Positions 1 to 5,063 of a stretch of 7,888 bases of DNA are shown piece by piece. The notes under the pieces were generated by a model, which worked only from the letters and a program-made list of their open reading frames with translations, was not told the origin of the DNA and ran no database searches. Origin of the DNA: Bacteroidota bacterium (GTDB lineage: Bacteria > Bacteroidota > Kryptoniia > Kryptoniales > JAKASW01). Positions within the stretch are counted from its first letter, which is position 1, and each line of letters begins with the position of its first letter. The translations under genes and the position numbers were made by a program. The stretch lies in the NCBI GenBank assembly GCA_021796055.1, contig JAJYOS010000275.1, forward strand, positions 1-7,888, read 5' to 3'.

Positions 1-43
1 CAACCTTGTGCCGAAAAACAAGTGACAACAGGCCTCTGCCTGC

Positions 44-178
44 GCATAACAAGCCGGGACAAAGACGCTCGTCATTTCTATACATGGTTTTCGCTTCATC
101 CCGATTCGTCGTCGGCATTGGAGCCTCGCTCATTTGCAGCGCCGAATCGGGACGACTTTCTTCTGCAACACGTTATCT
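44..178 (+). repeat. attC1 recombination site (end of cassette A)
   Basis: R'' is GCATAAC at 44-50 and R' is GTTATCT at 172-178. The conserved block GACGCTCG...TCGCTTCAT lies at 64-99. An inner stem CCCGATTCG (100-108) pairs perfectly with CGAATCGGG (143-151). The outer arm at 53-66 (GCCGGGACAAAGAC) pairs only weakly with its own right side but well with the right arm of attC3. Nothing codes in 1-196 apart from the end of the leftward toxin gene. Short open frames here run through the attC and look spurious. Confidence 0.8.
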
Positions 179-196
179 GCCATGTGCCGCGAAAGG

Positions 197-505
197 TTAC
201 AATAGCCTCAGATAATCTCTGGCTCCGTGAAGAATTCGATGGATATAGATGGTTTGTCTTTCGATTATATAGAAGACCAGGTAGTTCTCAACGACGAGAT
301 ATCGATAGCCTAGTTTGACCAGTTCTTCCTCTTTAGGACTTTGGCCTAAGTGCGGGTTATCCGACAGGAGTCGGATGTTCTTTTCAATCTTTGTGGCCAG
401 AGCTTCAGCTGCCGATGGACGATCAGCCGCAATATAGGTTATTACTTCCGCCAGGTCGTCCTCCGCAACTTGCAGAAAACGAATGAAGTACTTACGCCGA
501 CTCAT
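197..505 (-). CDS. RelE/ParE-superfamily toxin
   Basis: A 102-aa protein of the RelE/ParE fold. Family members are type II toxins, either ribosome-dependent mRNA interferases or gyrase inhibitors. The N-terminal helical pattern (DLAEVITYIAADRPSAAEAL, about residues 17-36) and the C-terminal strand run (GYRYLVVENYLVFYIIE, then IYIHRILHGARDYLRLL) match the ParE-like subgroup closely. The HGARD motif near the C-terminus is typical. It lies downstream of the antitoxin and overlaps it by 14 bp, so the two are translationally coupled on the minus strand. The gene runs against the cassette direction, so it cannot be driven by the integron promoter. The cellular target cannot be read from the sequence. 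The pair probably stabilises the array by post-segregational killing. Confidence 0.9.
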   Translation of the reverse strand: MSRRKYFIRFLQVAEDDLAEVITYIAADRPSAAEALATKIEKNIRLLSDNPHLGQSPKEEELVKLGYRYLVVENYLVFYIIERQTIYIHRILHGARDYLRLL

Positions 506-764
506 GGATGCGCTTGCGGATATCTTTCATGACAGCTGATAAACCTCGGCCTGTGTTACCGCTTGCTCGCTCGGCTTGCGCTACTGCCAGCTTGCTGAAT
601 AGCTCCAGTTTGAGCTGAATCTTGCTATATTGAGCCATTGACATGACGACGAGGTCTCCCTCACCATTTTTGGTGATGAAGATAGGCTCATCGGACTCAT
701 GTGCAAGGGTCGATATTTCATTCGCTTTGTTCCTAAGGTCTGAAATAGGTTTGATTACAGGCAT
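492..764 (-). CDS. Phd/YefM-family antitoxin
   Basis: A 90-aa protein with the Phd/YefM pattern: MPVIKPISDLRNKANEIS at the N-terminus (DNA-binding and dimerisation half), then EPIFITKNGEGDLVVMSMAQY (about residues 26-46), where the strand-turn-strand and the 'V.MS..QY' end are characteristic. The charged C-terminal half (RASGNTGRGLSAVMKDIRKRIHE) would wrap the toxin. Family members neutralise a RelE/ParE toxin and repress their own promoter. The start is supported by GAGGAG (771-776 on the opposite strand), 6 nt upstream. It is the first gene of a leftward two-gene operon. Confidence 0.9.
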   Translation of the reverse strand: MPVIKPISDLRNKANEISTLAHESDEPIFITKNGEGDLVVMSMAQYSKIQLKLELFSKLAVAQAERASGNTGRGLSAVMKDIRKRIHESA

Positions 765-791
765 TTGATGCTCCTCATTTACAATAGCAAT

Positions 792-818
792 ATTATATCA
801 TTTAATTGAGAGAGTCAA
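792..818 (-). promoter_or_regulatory. Promoter of the leftward toxin-antitoxin operon
   Basis: On the minus strand TTGACT (813-818) is followed by an AT-rich spacer and TATAAT (792-797, spacing 15) or the overlapping TAATAT (790-795, spacing 17). The Shine-Dalgarno GAGGAG and the antitoxin ATG follow. The promoter lies just inside the cassette's right end and faces left, so the operon carries its own expression signals. The IS begins about 25 bp behind the -35 box and leaves it intact. Confidence 0.7.
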
Positions 819-834
819 TCTTGCGGCACACGGC

Positions 835-843
835 AGATGACAG
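835..843 (+). repeat. attC2, left fragment (R'' box cut off by the IS)
   Basis: AGATGAC (835-841) is the R'' position of the cassette B attC. The 19 bases ending here (GCGGCACACGGCAGATGAC, 823-841) are complementary at 17 of 19 positions to the first bases of the same cassette (172-190), and both exceptions are G-T wobbles. The next two bases, AG (842-843), are repeated at 2348-2349 on the far side of the IS. The rest of the site resumes there. Confidence 0.72.
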
Positions 844-913
844 TACCTATATTGAAAGGAAGAGTATTAAATAGTTGAGGTAGGATGGTAGACAGGGAAA
901 CCTCCTCGTCGCA

Positions 914-963
914 AATTATGATTGGGAACAATGTTCCCGGAATAATTAACGGGCTCGAAGCCC
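914..963 (+). promoter_or_regulatory. Structured leader of the IS recombinase gene
   Basis: Two perfect hairpins stand upstream of the recombinase: GGGAAC-AAT-GTTCCC (924-938), enclosed by AATTAT (914-919) pairing with ATAATT (942-947), and GGGCT-CGA-AGCCC (951-963). Neither is followed by a T run, so they are not obvious intrinsic terminators. They could block read-through translation from flanking genes, stabilise the transcript, or serve as recombinase binding sites. They carry no match to the target or IS ends, so they are not preferred as the bridge RNA. Confidence 0.5.
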
Positions 964-1007
964 AGTACTGCACTATGGGAGTAACAACGCGATCAAGGAG
1001 GTCTTCC

Positions 1008-2129
1008 ATGGGCAAGGCAGGATTCGGGTTTGCAAAAGGCAAGTCGATCTATGTGGGAATCGACGTACACAAGAAGGACCGGACAGTGACGGTATTATGC
1101 CAGGGTGAACAAGTCTATCATGCGGTAATCGGATCCGATCCGGGAGCACTGGTAAAGCAGCTTAAGAGGTTCGAGGCATCGGAGGTGCATACGGTGTACG
1201 AGGCAGGACCGACGGGCCACTGGCTGCATGATGCACTGGAAGCGGTGGGATTTGACTCGATGGTAACACCGCAGTTACTTGTACCGCAGGTTGGAGGAGG
1301 AGTAAAGACGGACAGACGAGACAGCAGGAAGCTGGCATCGATGCTGGTAGGAGGGTTCCTGAGAAGGGTATACGTTCTGACTCCGGAGGAACGGGCACAC
1401 AGGCAGCTACTTAGGACAAGGAACCAGATAGAGCATCACCGGCGTCAGGTACAGAACCAGATAAAATCGATGCTGCTATTCCACGGGAAGAAAGCGGCGG
1501 AGAGCCAGAAGGAACGCTGGAGCGAAGGTCATGTAAGGTGGATAGAGAGCATTGAATGGGAATACCCAGTGCTGAAGACCGCCATGGAGTCGATGCTGAA
1601 GGCCTACAGAGAACTGACGGACGAGTACCGTCACCTGACAGAAGAGATCGAACATCTCTCTATGACAGACAAATACAGAGAGCGAGTAGGAATAGCGACT
1701 CAGGTACCAGGAATCGGGACATTCACTGCGATGGCGTTCCTGTTGGAATTGCAAAACGTCGAGCGGTTCAGGAAAGCGGATCATCTGTCGAGTTATCTTG
1801 GATTAACGCCGAGCCAGCACTCGAGCGGAGAGAAGATCCGGATGGGCCACATTACGAGGTGCGGCAACAGAGAAGTGAGAACACGGCTGGTCGAAAGCAG
1901 CTGGACGCTCATCAGGTATGACGCCCAGGCGAAGGCAACATACGAGAGGATCAAGCATCAGACTGGAAGTGGTAGGAAAGCTATAACTGCAGTGGCACGG
2001 AGGCTGGCGTTAAGACTTCGCCGGGTTCTGATCGACAAAGAGCCGTACCGACTCATGGCCGGAGGACATATGGCCACCGGGAAAGACAAACGTCGAGAAG
2101 TAAAGAAGTATATAATGAACAGAGCTTAA
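1008..2129 (+). CDS. IS110-family DEDD recombinase (IS1111 type)
   Basis: A 373-aa transposase. The N-terminal RuvC-like DEDD domain shows D19 in GIDVHKK, E65 in YEAGPTGHWL, and D102 and D105 in KTDRRDSRKLA, the four acidic positions of the family. A long helical middle (about 125-225) is followed by the Transposase_20 domain, with VPGIGTFTAMAFLLEL (about 233-248) and SSYLGLTPSQHSSGEK...GHITRCGNREVRTRL (about 261-294). The serine in HSSGEK (272/273) is the likely nucleophile in this serine/DEDD class. The start at 1008 is chosen because AAGGAGG (995-1001) lies 6 nt upstream. An in-frame ATG at 885 would run through the hairpin leader and lacks a ribosome site. Length is normal and no frameshift is seen, so the enzyme looks intact. 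Family members move through a circular intermediate, guided by an RNA from the non-coding end. Confidence 0.93.
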   Translation: MGKAGFGFAKGKSIYVGIDVHKKDRTVTVLCQGEQVYHAVIGSDPGALVKQLKRFEASEVHTVYEAGPTGHWLHDALEAVGFDSMVTPQLLVPQVGGGVKTDRRDSRKLASMLVGGFLRRVYVLTPEERAHRQLLRTRNQIEHHRRQVQNQIKSMLLFHGKKAAESQKERWSEGHVRWIESIEWEYPVLKTAMESMLKAYRELTDEYRHLTEEIEHLSMTDKYRERVGIATQVPGIGTFTAMAFLLELQNVERFRKADHLSSYLGLTPSQHSSGEKIRMGHITRCGNREVRTRLVESSWTLIRYDAQAKATYERIKHQTGSGRKAITAVARRLALRLRRVLIDKEPYRLMAGGHMATGKDKRREVKKYIMNRA

Positions 2130-2140
2130 TACTGATGCCG

Positions 2141-2290
2141 AACGTATTTGCCAGACCATGCGATTGCCGATACGATCTCGAAAACGAGAGTCATGATAAC
2201 AGGAAATGGCCGGCAACTTTTGATTGTCGCACGGAGTTAATGTAGGTCTCGAATTATGAGAGCCACGAATAGGAGCTTGGACATCAAAGA
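2141..2290 (+). ncRNA. Probable bridge RNA of the IS (right-end non-coding RNA)
   Basis: Two stem-internal-loop-hairpin units follow the recombinase gene. Unit 1: TTGCC..CCAT (2148-2159) pairs with ATGG..GGCAA (2206-2216), and the apical hairpin is TCTCG-AAAA-CGAGA (2176-2189). Its 5' loop side GATTGCCG (2162-2169) pairs with the attC right flank CGGCGATC (one G-U), and its 3' side GATAACAG (2195-2202) matches the attC left flank ATAACAG. Unit 2: TTTGATtGTC (2219-2228) pairs with GACATCAAA (2280-2288), and the apical stem is TCTC/GAGA (2247-2261). Its 5' side AATGTAGGT (2239-2247) pairs with the IS left end ACCTATATT (one G-T), and its 3' side ATAGGAG (2269-2275) matches the IS right end plus core. 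This is the target-loop/donor-loop layout of bridge RNAs, at the 3' end as reported for IS1111-type elements. Exact RNA ends are unknown. Confidence 0.78.
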
Positions 2291-2330
2291 TCTAAAGAAA
2301 GAGCGCTACGAGTGAGGTTCTATCGAGTAC

Positions 2331-2336
2331 TTGACT
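2331..2336 (+). promoter_or_regulatory. Outward -35 box, half of the IS circle-junction promoter
   Basis: TTGACT (2331-2336) overlaps the right inverted repeat and has no good -10 in the present arrangement. When the IS ends join across one AG core, it sits exactly 17 bp from TATATT (848-853) in the left end, making a near-consensus promoter aimed at the recombinase. Junction promoters of this kind are known for circle-forming IS families. Confidence 0.65.
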
Positions 2337-2347
2337 TTCAATATAGG

Positions 2348-2456
2348 AGCGGCGATCACGACGCTCGATTATTGTATATAATCGGTCTCGCTTCATGGCG
2401 CGCATATAGTAAGAAAAAGGAGCGCGGCACGAACGTGATTGCCGCGGACGTTAGGC
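2348..2456 (+). repeat. attC2, main fragment (end of cassette B)
   Basis: The site resumes after the IS at AGCGGCGATCACG. The arm GCGGCGATCACG (2349-2360) pairs with CGTGATTGCCGC (2434-2445) with one wobble. The AT-rich hairpin CGATTAT-TGTAT-ATAATCG (2366-2384) is perfect. GGCGCGC (2397-2403) begins a second inner stem that closes with the GCGCGG region near 2423. R' is GTTAGGC at 2450-2456. A run of 42 bp (2360-2401) is identical to attC3 (3123-3164). With R'' displaced by about 1.5 kb, the site should no longer fold or recombine properly. Confidence 0.82.
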
Positions 2457-2496
2457 GCACGCGCGCGTCCGGGGCTCAACGAAGCAAGCTTATTCT

Positions 2497-2525
2497 TTGA
2501 CTAATCAAGAGGTTTGGTCTATATT
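2497..2525 (+). promoter_or_regulatory. Promoter of the DUF433/DUF5615 operon
   Basis: TTGACT (2497-2502), 17 bp, TATATT (2520-2525) is a near-consensus sigma-70 type promoter inside cassette C. Transcription would begin near 2532. That makes the ATG at 2531 unusable and points to the ATG at 2549, which has GGAAAAGG (2533-2540) 8 nt upstream. Confidence 0.72.
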
Positions 2526-2548
2526 CTCTCATGGAAAAGGCCAGTAAC

Positions 2549-2767
2549 ATGACAACGAGTGCCATTTACTCTTCGCCGGAAATTCTGAGCGGTATGCCCG
2601 TGTTCCGTGGGACAAGGGTCCCCATCAAGAACCTCTTCGATTACCTCGAAAGCGGCGACACTATTGAGAATTTCCTCAAAGATTTTCCCACCGTCAAGCG
2701 GGATCAAGTAATCGAGGTTCTTGAGTGGGCTGAACGCGTCCTTACCACAGGCGCATCGATTGCATGA
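2549..2767 (+). CDS. DUF433-family antitoxin
   Basis: A 72-aa protein beginning MTTSAIYSSPEILSG. The segment SSPEILSGMPVFRGTRVPIKNLFDYLESGDTIENFLKDFP (about residues 8-47) is the signature of DUF433, a helix-turn-helix-like domain: 'P.i..G.PvfrGTRvpv..l...l..G.s...fl.dyP.v'. It is followed by VKRDQVIEVLEWAERVL. Proteins of this family are paired with DUF5615 PIN-like toxins and are predicted antitoxins and autorepressors. An in-frame ATG at 2531 would add six residues but coincides with the predicted transcription start. The stop overlaps the next start (ATGA), showing translational coupling. Confidence 0.9.
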   Translation: MTTSAIYSSPEILSGMPVFRGTRVPIKNLFDYLESGDTIENFLKDFPTVKRDQVIEVLEWAERVLTTGASIA

Positions 2768-3084
2768 AAATACTTCTTGACGAATGCCTCAATTGGCGTT
2801 TGAAAAAGGAGTTTGAGCCGCACGAAGTATTTACCGTGCAAGATATGGGGTGGTCAGGCTTGACCAACGGGAAATTGATGGCGAAGGCCTCCGAGCACGA
2901 TTTCAATGTCTTCGTTACGATTGATAAGAACCTGCCCTTTCAACAGAACATCAAAGAATACAGGCTGGCGGTAGTCGTTTTCCAAACGCCGCTTAACCGT
3001 TTGGAATACATACGGCCGCTGATGCCGGCTTTACTGAAGAGCCTACCGGAAATGGTACCCGGTCAAGTCTACGAGATATCTTAG
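2764..3084 (+). CDS. DUF5615 PIN-like toxin
   Basis: A 106-aa protein of the DUF5615 (PIN-like) family, predicted ribonuclease toxins. Visible signatures are MKILLDECLNWRLKK with acidic D6/E7, HEVFTVQDMGWSGLTNGKLMAKA (about 20-42), and FNVFVTIDKNLPFQQN (about 47-62) with D54. These correspond to the acidic metal-binding positions of a compact PIN fold. The GLTNGKLM and NLPFQQN forms identify a well-marked subgroup that regularly sits behind DUF433 genes. Its start overlaps the antitoxin stop by 4 bp. It ends about 20 bp before attC3, so the two genes fill cassette C. The enzymatic target is not known from sequence. Confidence 0.88.
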   Translation: MKILLDECLNWRLKKEFEPHEVFTVQDMGWSGLTNGKLMAKASEHDFNVFVTIDKNLPFQQNIKEYRLAVVVFQTPLNRLEYIRPLMPALLKSLPEMVPGQVYEIS

Positions 3085-3103
3085 AGAACGGACGTGCGCC
3101 AGC

Positions 3104-3224
3104 GTATAACAGCGAGAACCATGACGCTCGATTATTGTATATAATCGGTCTCGCTTCATGGCGCCCTCATTCAGTACCTCAACAAAGGATGCGCGCCACG
3201 ACTTTGTCCGGCAGGACGTTATGC
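3104..3224 (+). repeat. attC3 recombination site (end of cassette C)
   Basis: R'' is GTATAAC (3104-3110) and R' is GTTATGC (3218-3224), 121 bp in all. The conserved block GACGCTCG...TCGCTTCATGGCGC (3123-3164) includes the perfect AT-rich hairpin also present in attC2. GGCGC pairs with GCGCC as an inner stem. The outer arms do not match each other: the left arm CGAGAACCATG (3113-3123) is perfectly complementary to the attC6 right arm (5676-5686), and the right arm (3200-3212) to the attC1 left arm. No gene is present in 3085-3295. Confidence 0.85.
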
Positions 3225-3258
3225 GATACGGCGGGTGGCAGAATACTCTAAAGAGAAT

Positions 3259-3266
3259 TATATTTG
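3259..3266 (+). promoter_or_regulatory. Possible -7 element of the hicBA operon
   Basis: TATATTTG matches the Bacteroidota-style -7 consensus TAnnTTTG and lies 30 bp upstream of the HicB start, inside cassette D. A convincing upstream element was not found. AAGGAAGGG (3278-3286) is the ribosome site, 9 nt before the ATG at 3296. Confidence 0.45.
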
Positions 3267-3295
3267 GGTTAGAAGATAAGGAAGGGATTTGACGC

Positions 3296-3502
3296 ATGAG
3301 ACAGGTAATCATATATCCAGGTGAGGATGGCTACTGGGTTGCCGAGTGTCCCAGCCTTCCGGGGTGCATTAGTCAGGGCAAGACAAAGGAAGAGGCTATT
3401 TCCAATATCAGAGAGGCGATTGACGGATATATCGCTGCCCTGGAAGACGATCATCTTGCCATACCGCCGGAAAGGTTTGAAGCAGTTTTAGTCGCGATAT
3501 GA
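3296..3502 (+). CDS. hicB: HicB-like antitoxin
   Basis: A 68-aa protein of the short HicB-like type: MRQVIIYPGEDGYWVAECPSLPG, then CISQGKTKEEAISNIREAIDGYIAAL (about residues 24-49) and a short tail. This is the partial RNase-H-like fold (strands, then one helix) that covers the HicA active site. There is no separate ribbon-helix-helix or HTH domain at the C-terminus, so DNA binding would need a partner or may be absent. It precedes hicA, the reverse of the classical hicAB order but common for this short subtype. The last codons overlap the hicA start (ATGA). Confidence 0.93.
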   Translation: MRQVIIYPGEDGYWVAECPSLPGCISQGKTKEEAISNIREAIDGYIAALEDDHLAIPPERFEAVLVAI

Positions 3503-3720
3503 GCGAACTCCCGCGCATATCCGGACGAGATTGCGTGAAGGCACTCACTAGGGTGGGATTTATCATGAAGCGCCAACACGGCAGCCACATGATCCTGAGG
3601 CGGGATAAACCTTTCGCTCAGCTGATGGTCCCAGATCACGAAGAACTTGATAGAGGTACGCTCCGGGCAATCATTCGTCAAGCCGATTTGACAGTCGAGC
3701 AGTTCGTAGAACTGCTTTAG
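3499..3720 (+). CDS. hicA: HicA-family mRNA interferase toxin
   Basis: A 73-aa HicA toxin with a dsRNA-binding-like fold. It shows LPRISGRDCVKALTRVGFIMKR at the N-terminus, the catalytic histidine H30 in QHGSHMIL, VPDHEELDRGTLRAIIRQA (about 44-62) and a terminal LTVEQFVELL. HicA proteins cleave mRNA and are held inactive by HicB. The sequence appears complete, with the key histidine present. It overlaps hicB by 4 bp and its stop lies right at the extended terminus of cassette D. Confidence 0.94.
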   Translation: MSELPRISGRDCVKALTRVGFIMKRQHGSHMILRRDKPFAQLMVPDHEELDRGTLRAIIRQADLTVEQFVELL

Positions 3721-3734
3721 CTGTCCGCCGCGTC

Positions 3735-3871
3735 GTATAACAACGAGAAAAGAGACGCTCGACTATTGTATATCGTAGTTCTCGCTTCACCGCGCACACA
3801 TTATAACCCCGAAGGAGCCTGCCTACCGCAGGCAGGTGCGCGGCGACTCTTTTCTCGTGGACTCGTCAGGC
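3735..3871 (+). repeat. attC4 recombination site (end of cassette D)
   Basis: R'' is GTATAAC (3735-3741) and R' is the variant GTCAGGC (3865-3871), with C in place of the second T. The arm CGAGAAAAGAG (3744-3754) pairs perfectly with CTCTTTTCTCG (3847-3857), the clearest self-paired outer stem in the array. The inner stem CCGCGCAC (3790-3797) pairs with GTGCGCGG (3836-3843) and encloses a further perfect hairpin CCTGCCT-ACCGC-AGGCAGG (3818-3836). Length is 137 bp. Confidence 0.83.
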
Positions 3872-3901
3872 GCAATTGCCCGCTAAGCAAAGGAGACAAC
3901 G

Positions 3902-4870
3902 ATGAAATACGCGATGATTCTTATGGTAATAGCCGCATCAACAGCCGCGTCCGCCCAGACCGATTCGCTAAAGCAGCAGCTGGCCTACTATCCGTTGCAG
4001 ATCGGTGACACTTGGGAGTACATCGCCTACACAAATGAGGCGTCATCCCCGTACCCGATAATCGATTCAGTCTCTGCATTCTCGCTAACCGTGACGGGGG
4101 ACAGTACGCTTCCTGATGGGCTTGACTATAGAGTTCTGTTATACAAAAATCTCTATCCTCCACACGACACGGATGTCATTTTAGAGCGGGTCGATACCCT
4201 TACCGGCTCCGTCTTCAGCTACGCACCATTGCCGTTTGATAGCACTTTGAAGAACCATGAACGCCAAATTGACAGTCTGTACGCGGAGCCTAGCGACACG
4301 ATTGGCTCGTCGAGAGGCGCTCCCTTTGCTCCGAGTTATTGGGACTACGGAACCTCCTACAATTCCACAGTGTGCAAATCGATGGCCATGGATTCCGTGC
4401 TTCATGTGGCGACAGAGGTAAAGACATTTCAGGCACTTGGACCCTTGGCCGGGGAAAATCATCAGCTGGGAAAGGGATTCGGACTCTCTTTCGAGGATGA
4501 ATCGTGGGATATTGGATCGACTGACACCTACTTGGTCTATGCGAAACTGGGAGGGGTCGAATACGGGCAGATGTTGGATGCAGTAGTTCAGCACGCTACC
4601 GTACCATCAAGCCCTGCTCTGTTTCAGAACTACCCGAATCCTTTCAACCCCACAACGGTCATAACGTACGCATTGCCCAGAAGCGAGTTCGTAACCTTGA
4701 GGGTCTACGACATACTCGGTCAGGCTGTCCGCACTCTGGTTAGCAGCTACAAATTATCCGGAACTCACTCCGTCACTTTCGACGCTTCCAGCCTTGCCAG
4801 CGGCGTGTATTTATACTCACTCCATACGGGCACTTACATTGCAACAAAGAAACTCCTGTTCCTCAAATGA
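3902..4870 (+). CDS. Secreted protein with T9SS type A sorting domain
   Basis: A 322-aa exported protein. Residues 1-18 form a signal peptide (MKYAMILMVIAASTAASA, cleavage before Q19). The body (about 25-235) starts with YYPLQIGDTWEYIAY, a motif seen at the N-terminus of many secreted FCB-group proteins; I recognise no enzymatic motif in it. Residues 241-322 are a complete T9SS C-terminal domain: FQNYPNPFNPTTVITY, VTLRVYDILGQAVRTLV, SLASGVYLYSL and the basic end TKKLLFLK. Such domains direct passage through the outer membrane and surface attachment or release. AAAGGAG (3889-3895) lies 6 nt before the ATG. The gene starts only 36 bp into cassette E with no promoter visible, so it should be transcribed from upstream. 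The stop lies about 10 bp before the cassette's terminal repeat. Confidence 0.9.
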   Translation: MKYAMILMVIAASTAASAQTDSLKQQLAYYPLQIGDTWEYIAYTNEASSPYPIIDSVSAFSLTVTGDSTLPDGLDYRVLLYKNLYPPHDTDVILERVDTLTGSVFSYAPLPFDSTLKNHERQIDSLYAEPSDTIGSSRGAPFAPSYWDYGTSYNSTVCKSMAMDSVLHVATEVKTFQALGPLAGENHQLGKGFGLSFEDESWDIGSTDTYLVYAKLGGVEYGQMLDAVVQHATVPSSPALFQNYPNPFNPTTVITYALPRSEFVTLRVYDILGQAVRTLVSSYKLSGTHSVTFDASSLASGVYLYSLHTGTYIATKKLLFLK

Positions 4871-4882
4871 ACGGGCAACTGC

Positions 4883-5017
4883 GGCTAACACGCGCAAGAA
4901 AGGCGCTCGATTATTATATATCATGGTGGTCGCTTCATTGCTTTCGCTCGATGACTCGACGCTACGCAACATTTATAGTAAGCGAAAGCAACGACTTCTT
5001 CTCGCGTCACGTTAGCC
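4883..5017 (+). repeat. attC5 recombination site (end of cassette E)
   Basis: R'' GGCTAAC (4883-4889) and R' GTTAGCC (5011-5017) are exact complements. An inner stem TTGCTTTCGCT (4938-4948) pairs perfectly with AGCGAAAGCAA (4981-4991). The outer arm ACGCGCAAGAAAGGCG is partly complementary to the right side (CGACTTCTTCTCGCGT). The conserved block is present in the form GGCGCTCG...TCGCTTCAT. Length is 135 bp. Short open frames through this site appear to be artefacts. Confidence 0.85.
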
Positions 5018-5063
5018 GCAAGCACGGGACAAGCTAGCTGACGATAGGATATTGGAGTCAAAT

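Larger units (their letters stand above)
844..2347 (+). mobile_element. IS110-family (IS1111-type) insertion sequence in attC2
   Basis: The element is bounded by 13-bp perfect inverted repeats, CCTATATTGAAAG (846-858) and CTTTCAATATAGG (2335-2347). This is a feature of the IS1111 subgroup; IS110 proper usually lacks such repeats. A dinucleotide AG (CT on the other strand) flanks both sides at 842-843 and 2348-2349. This agrees with the CT core exchanged by IS110-type bridge recombinases and also fits the ancestral attC sequence ATAACAGCGGCGATC seen intact in attC6. Inside are about 160 bp of left non-coding sequence, one recombinase gene, and about 218 bp of right non-coding sequence holding a probable bridge RNA. 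The body of about 1.5 kb is normal for the family. The ends are inferred to within 1-3 bp. Confidence 0.85.

Noticed and set aside
6..318. Two overlapping open frames on the + strand at the left end
   Set aside because: They run through attC1 and then antisense to the toxin gene, have no ribosome site and no recognisable protein pattern.
914..963. Left-end hairpins as the bridge RNA
   Set aside because: Their loops contain no match to the attC target or the IS ends, whereas the right-end structure matches all four.
885..1007. Longer recombinase start at ATG 885
   Set aside because: The added 41 residues translate the hairpin leader and lack family similarity; a strong AAGGAGG lies before ATG 1008, where the family N-terminus begins.
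1556..1921. 121-aa open frame inside the IS recombinase gene
   Set aside because: It is out of frame with an intact, clearly conserved recombinase and has no recognisable motif.
3818..3836. Intrinsic terminator after hicA
   Set aside because: The hairpin CCTGCCT/AGGCAGG has no T run and lies within the attC4 fold.
4181..4594. 137-aa minus-strand open frame
   Set aside because: It is antisense to the T9SS cargo gene of cassette E, with no ribosome site or recognisable domain.
4794..5015. 73-aa open frame overlapping the end of the cassette E gene
   Set aside because: It reads the sorting-domain end in another frame and then attC5; no start signal.
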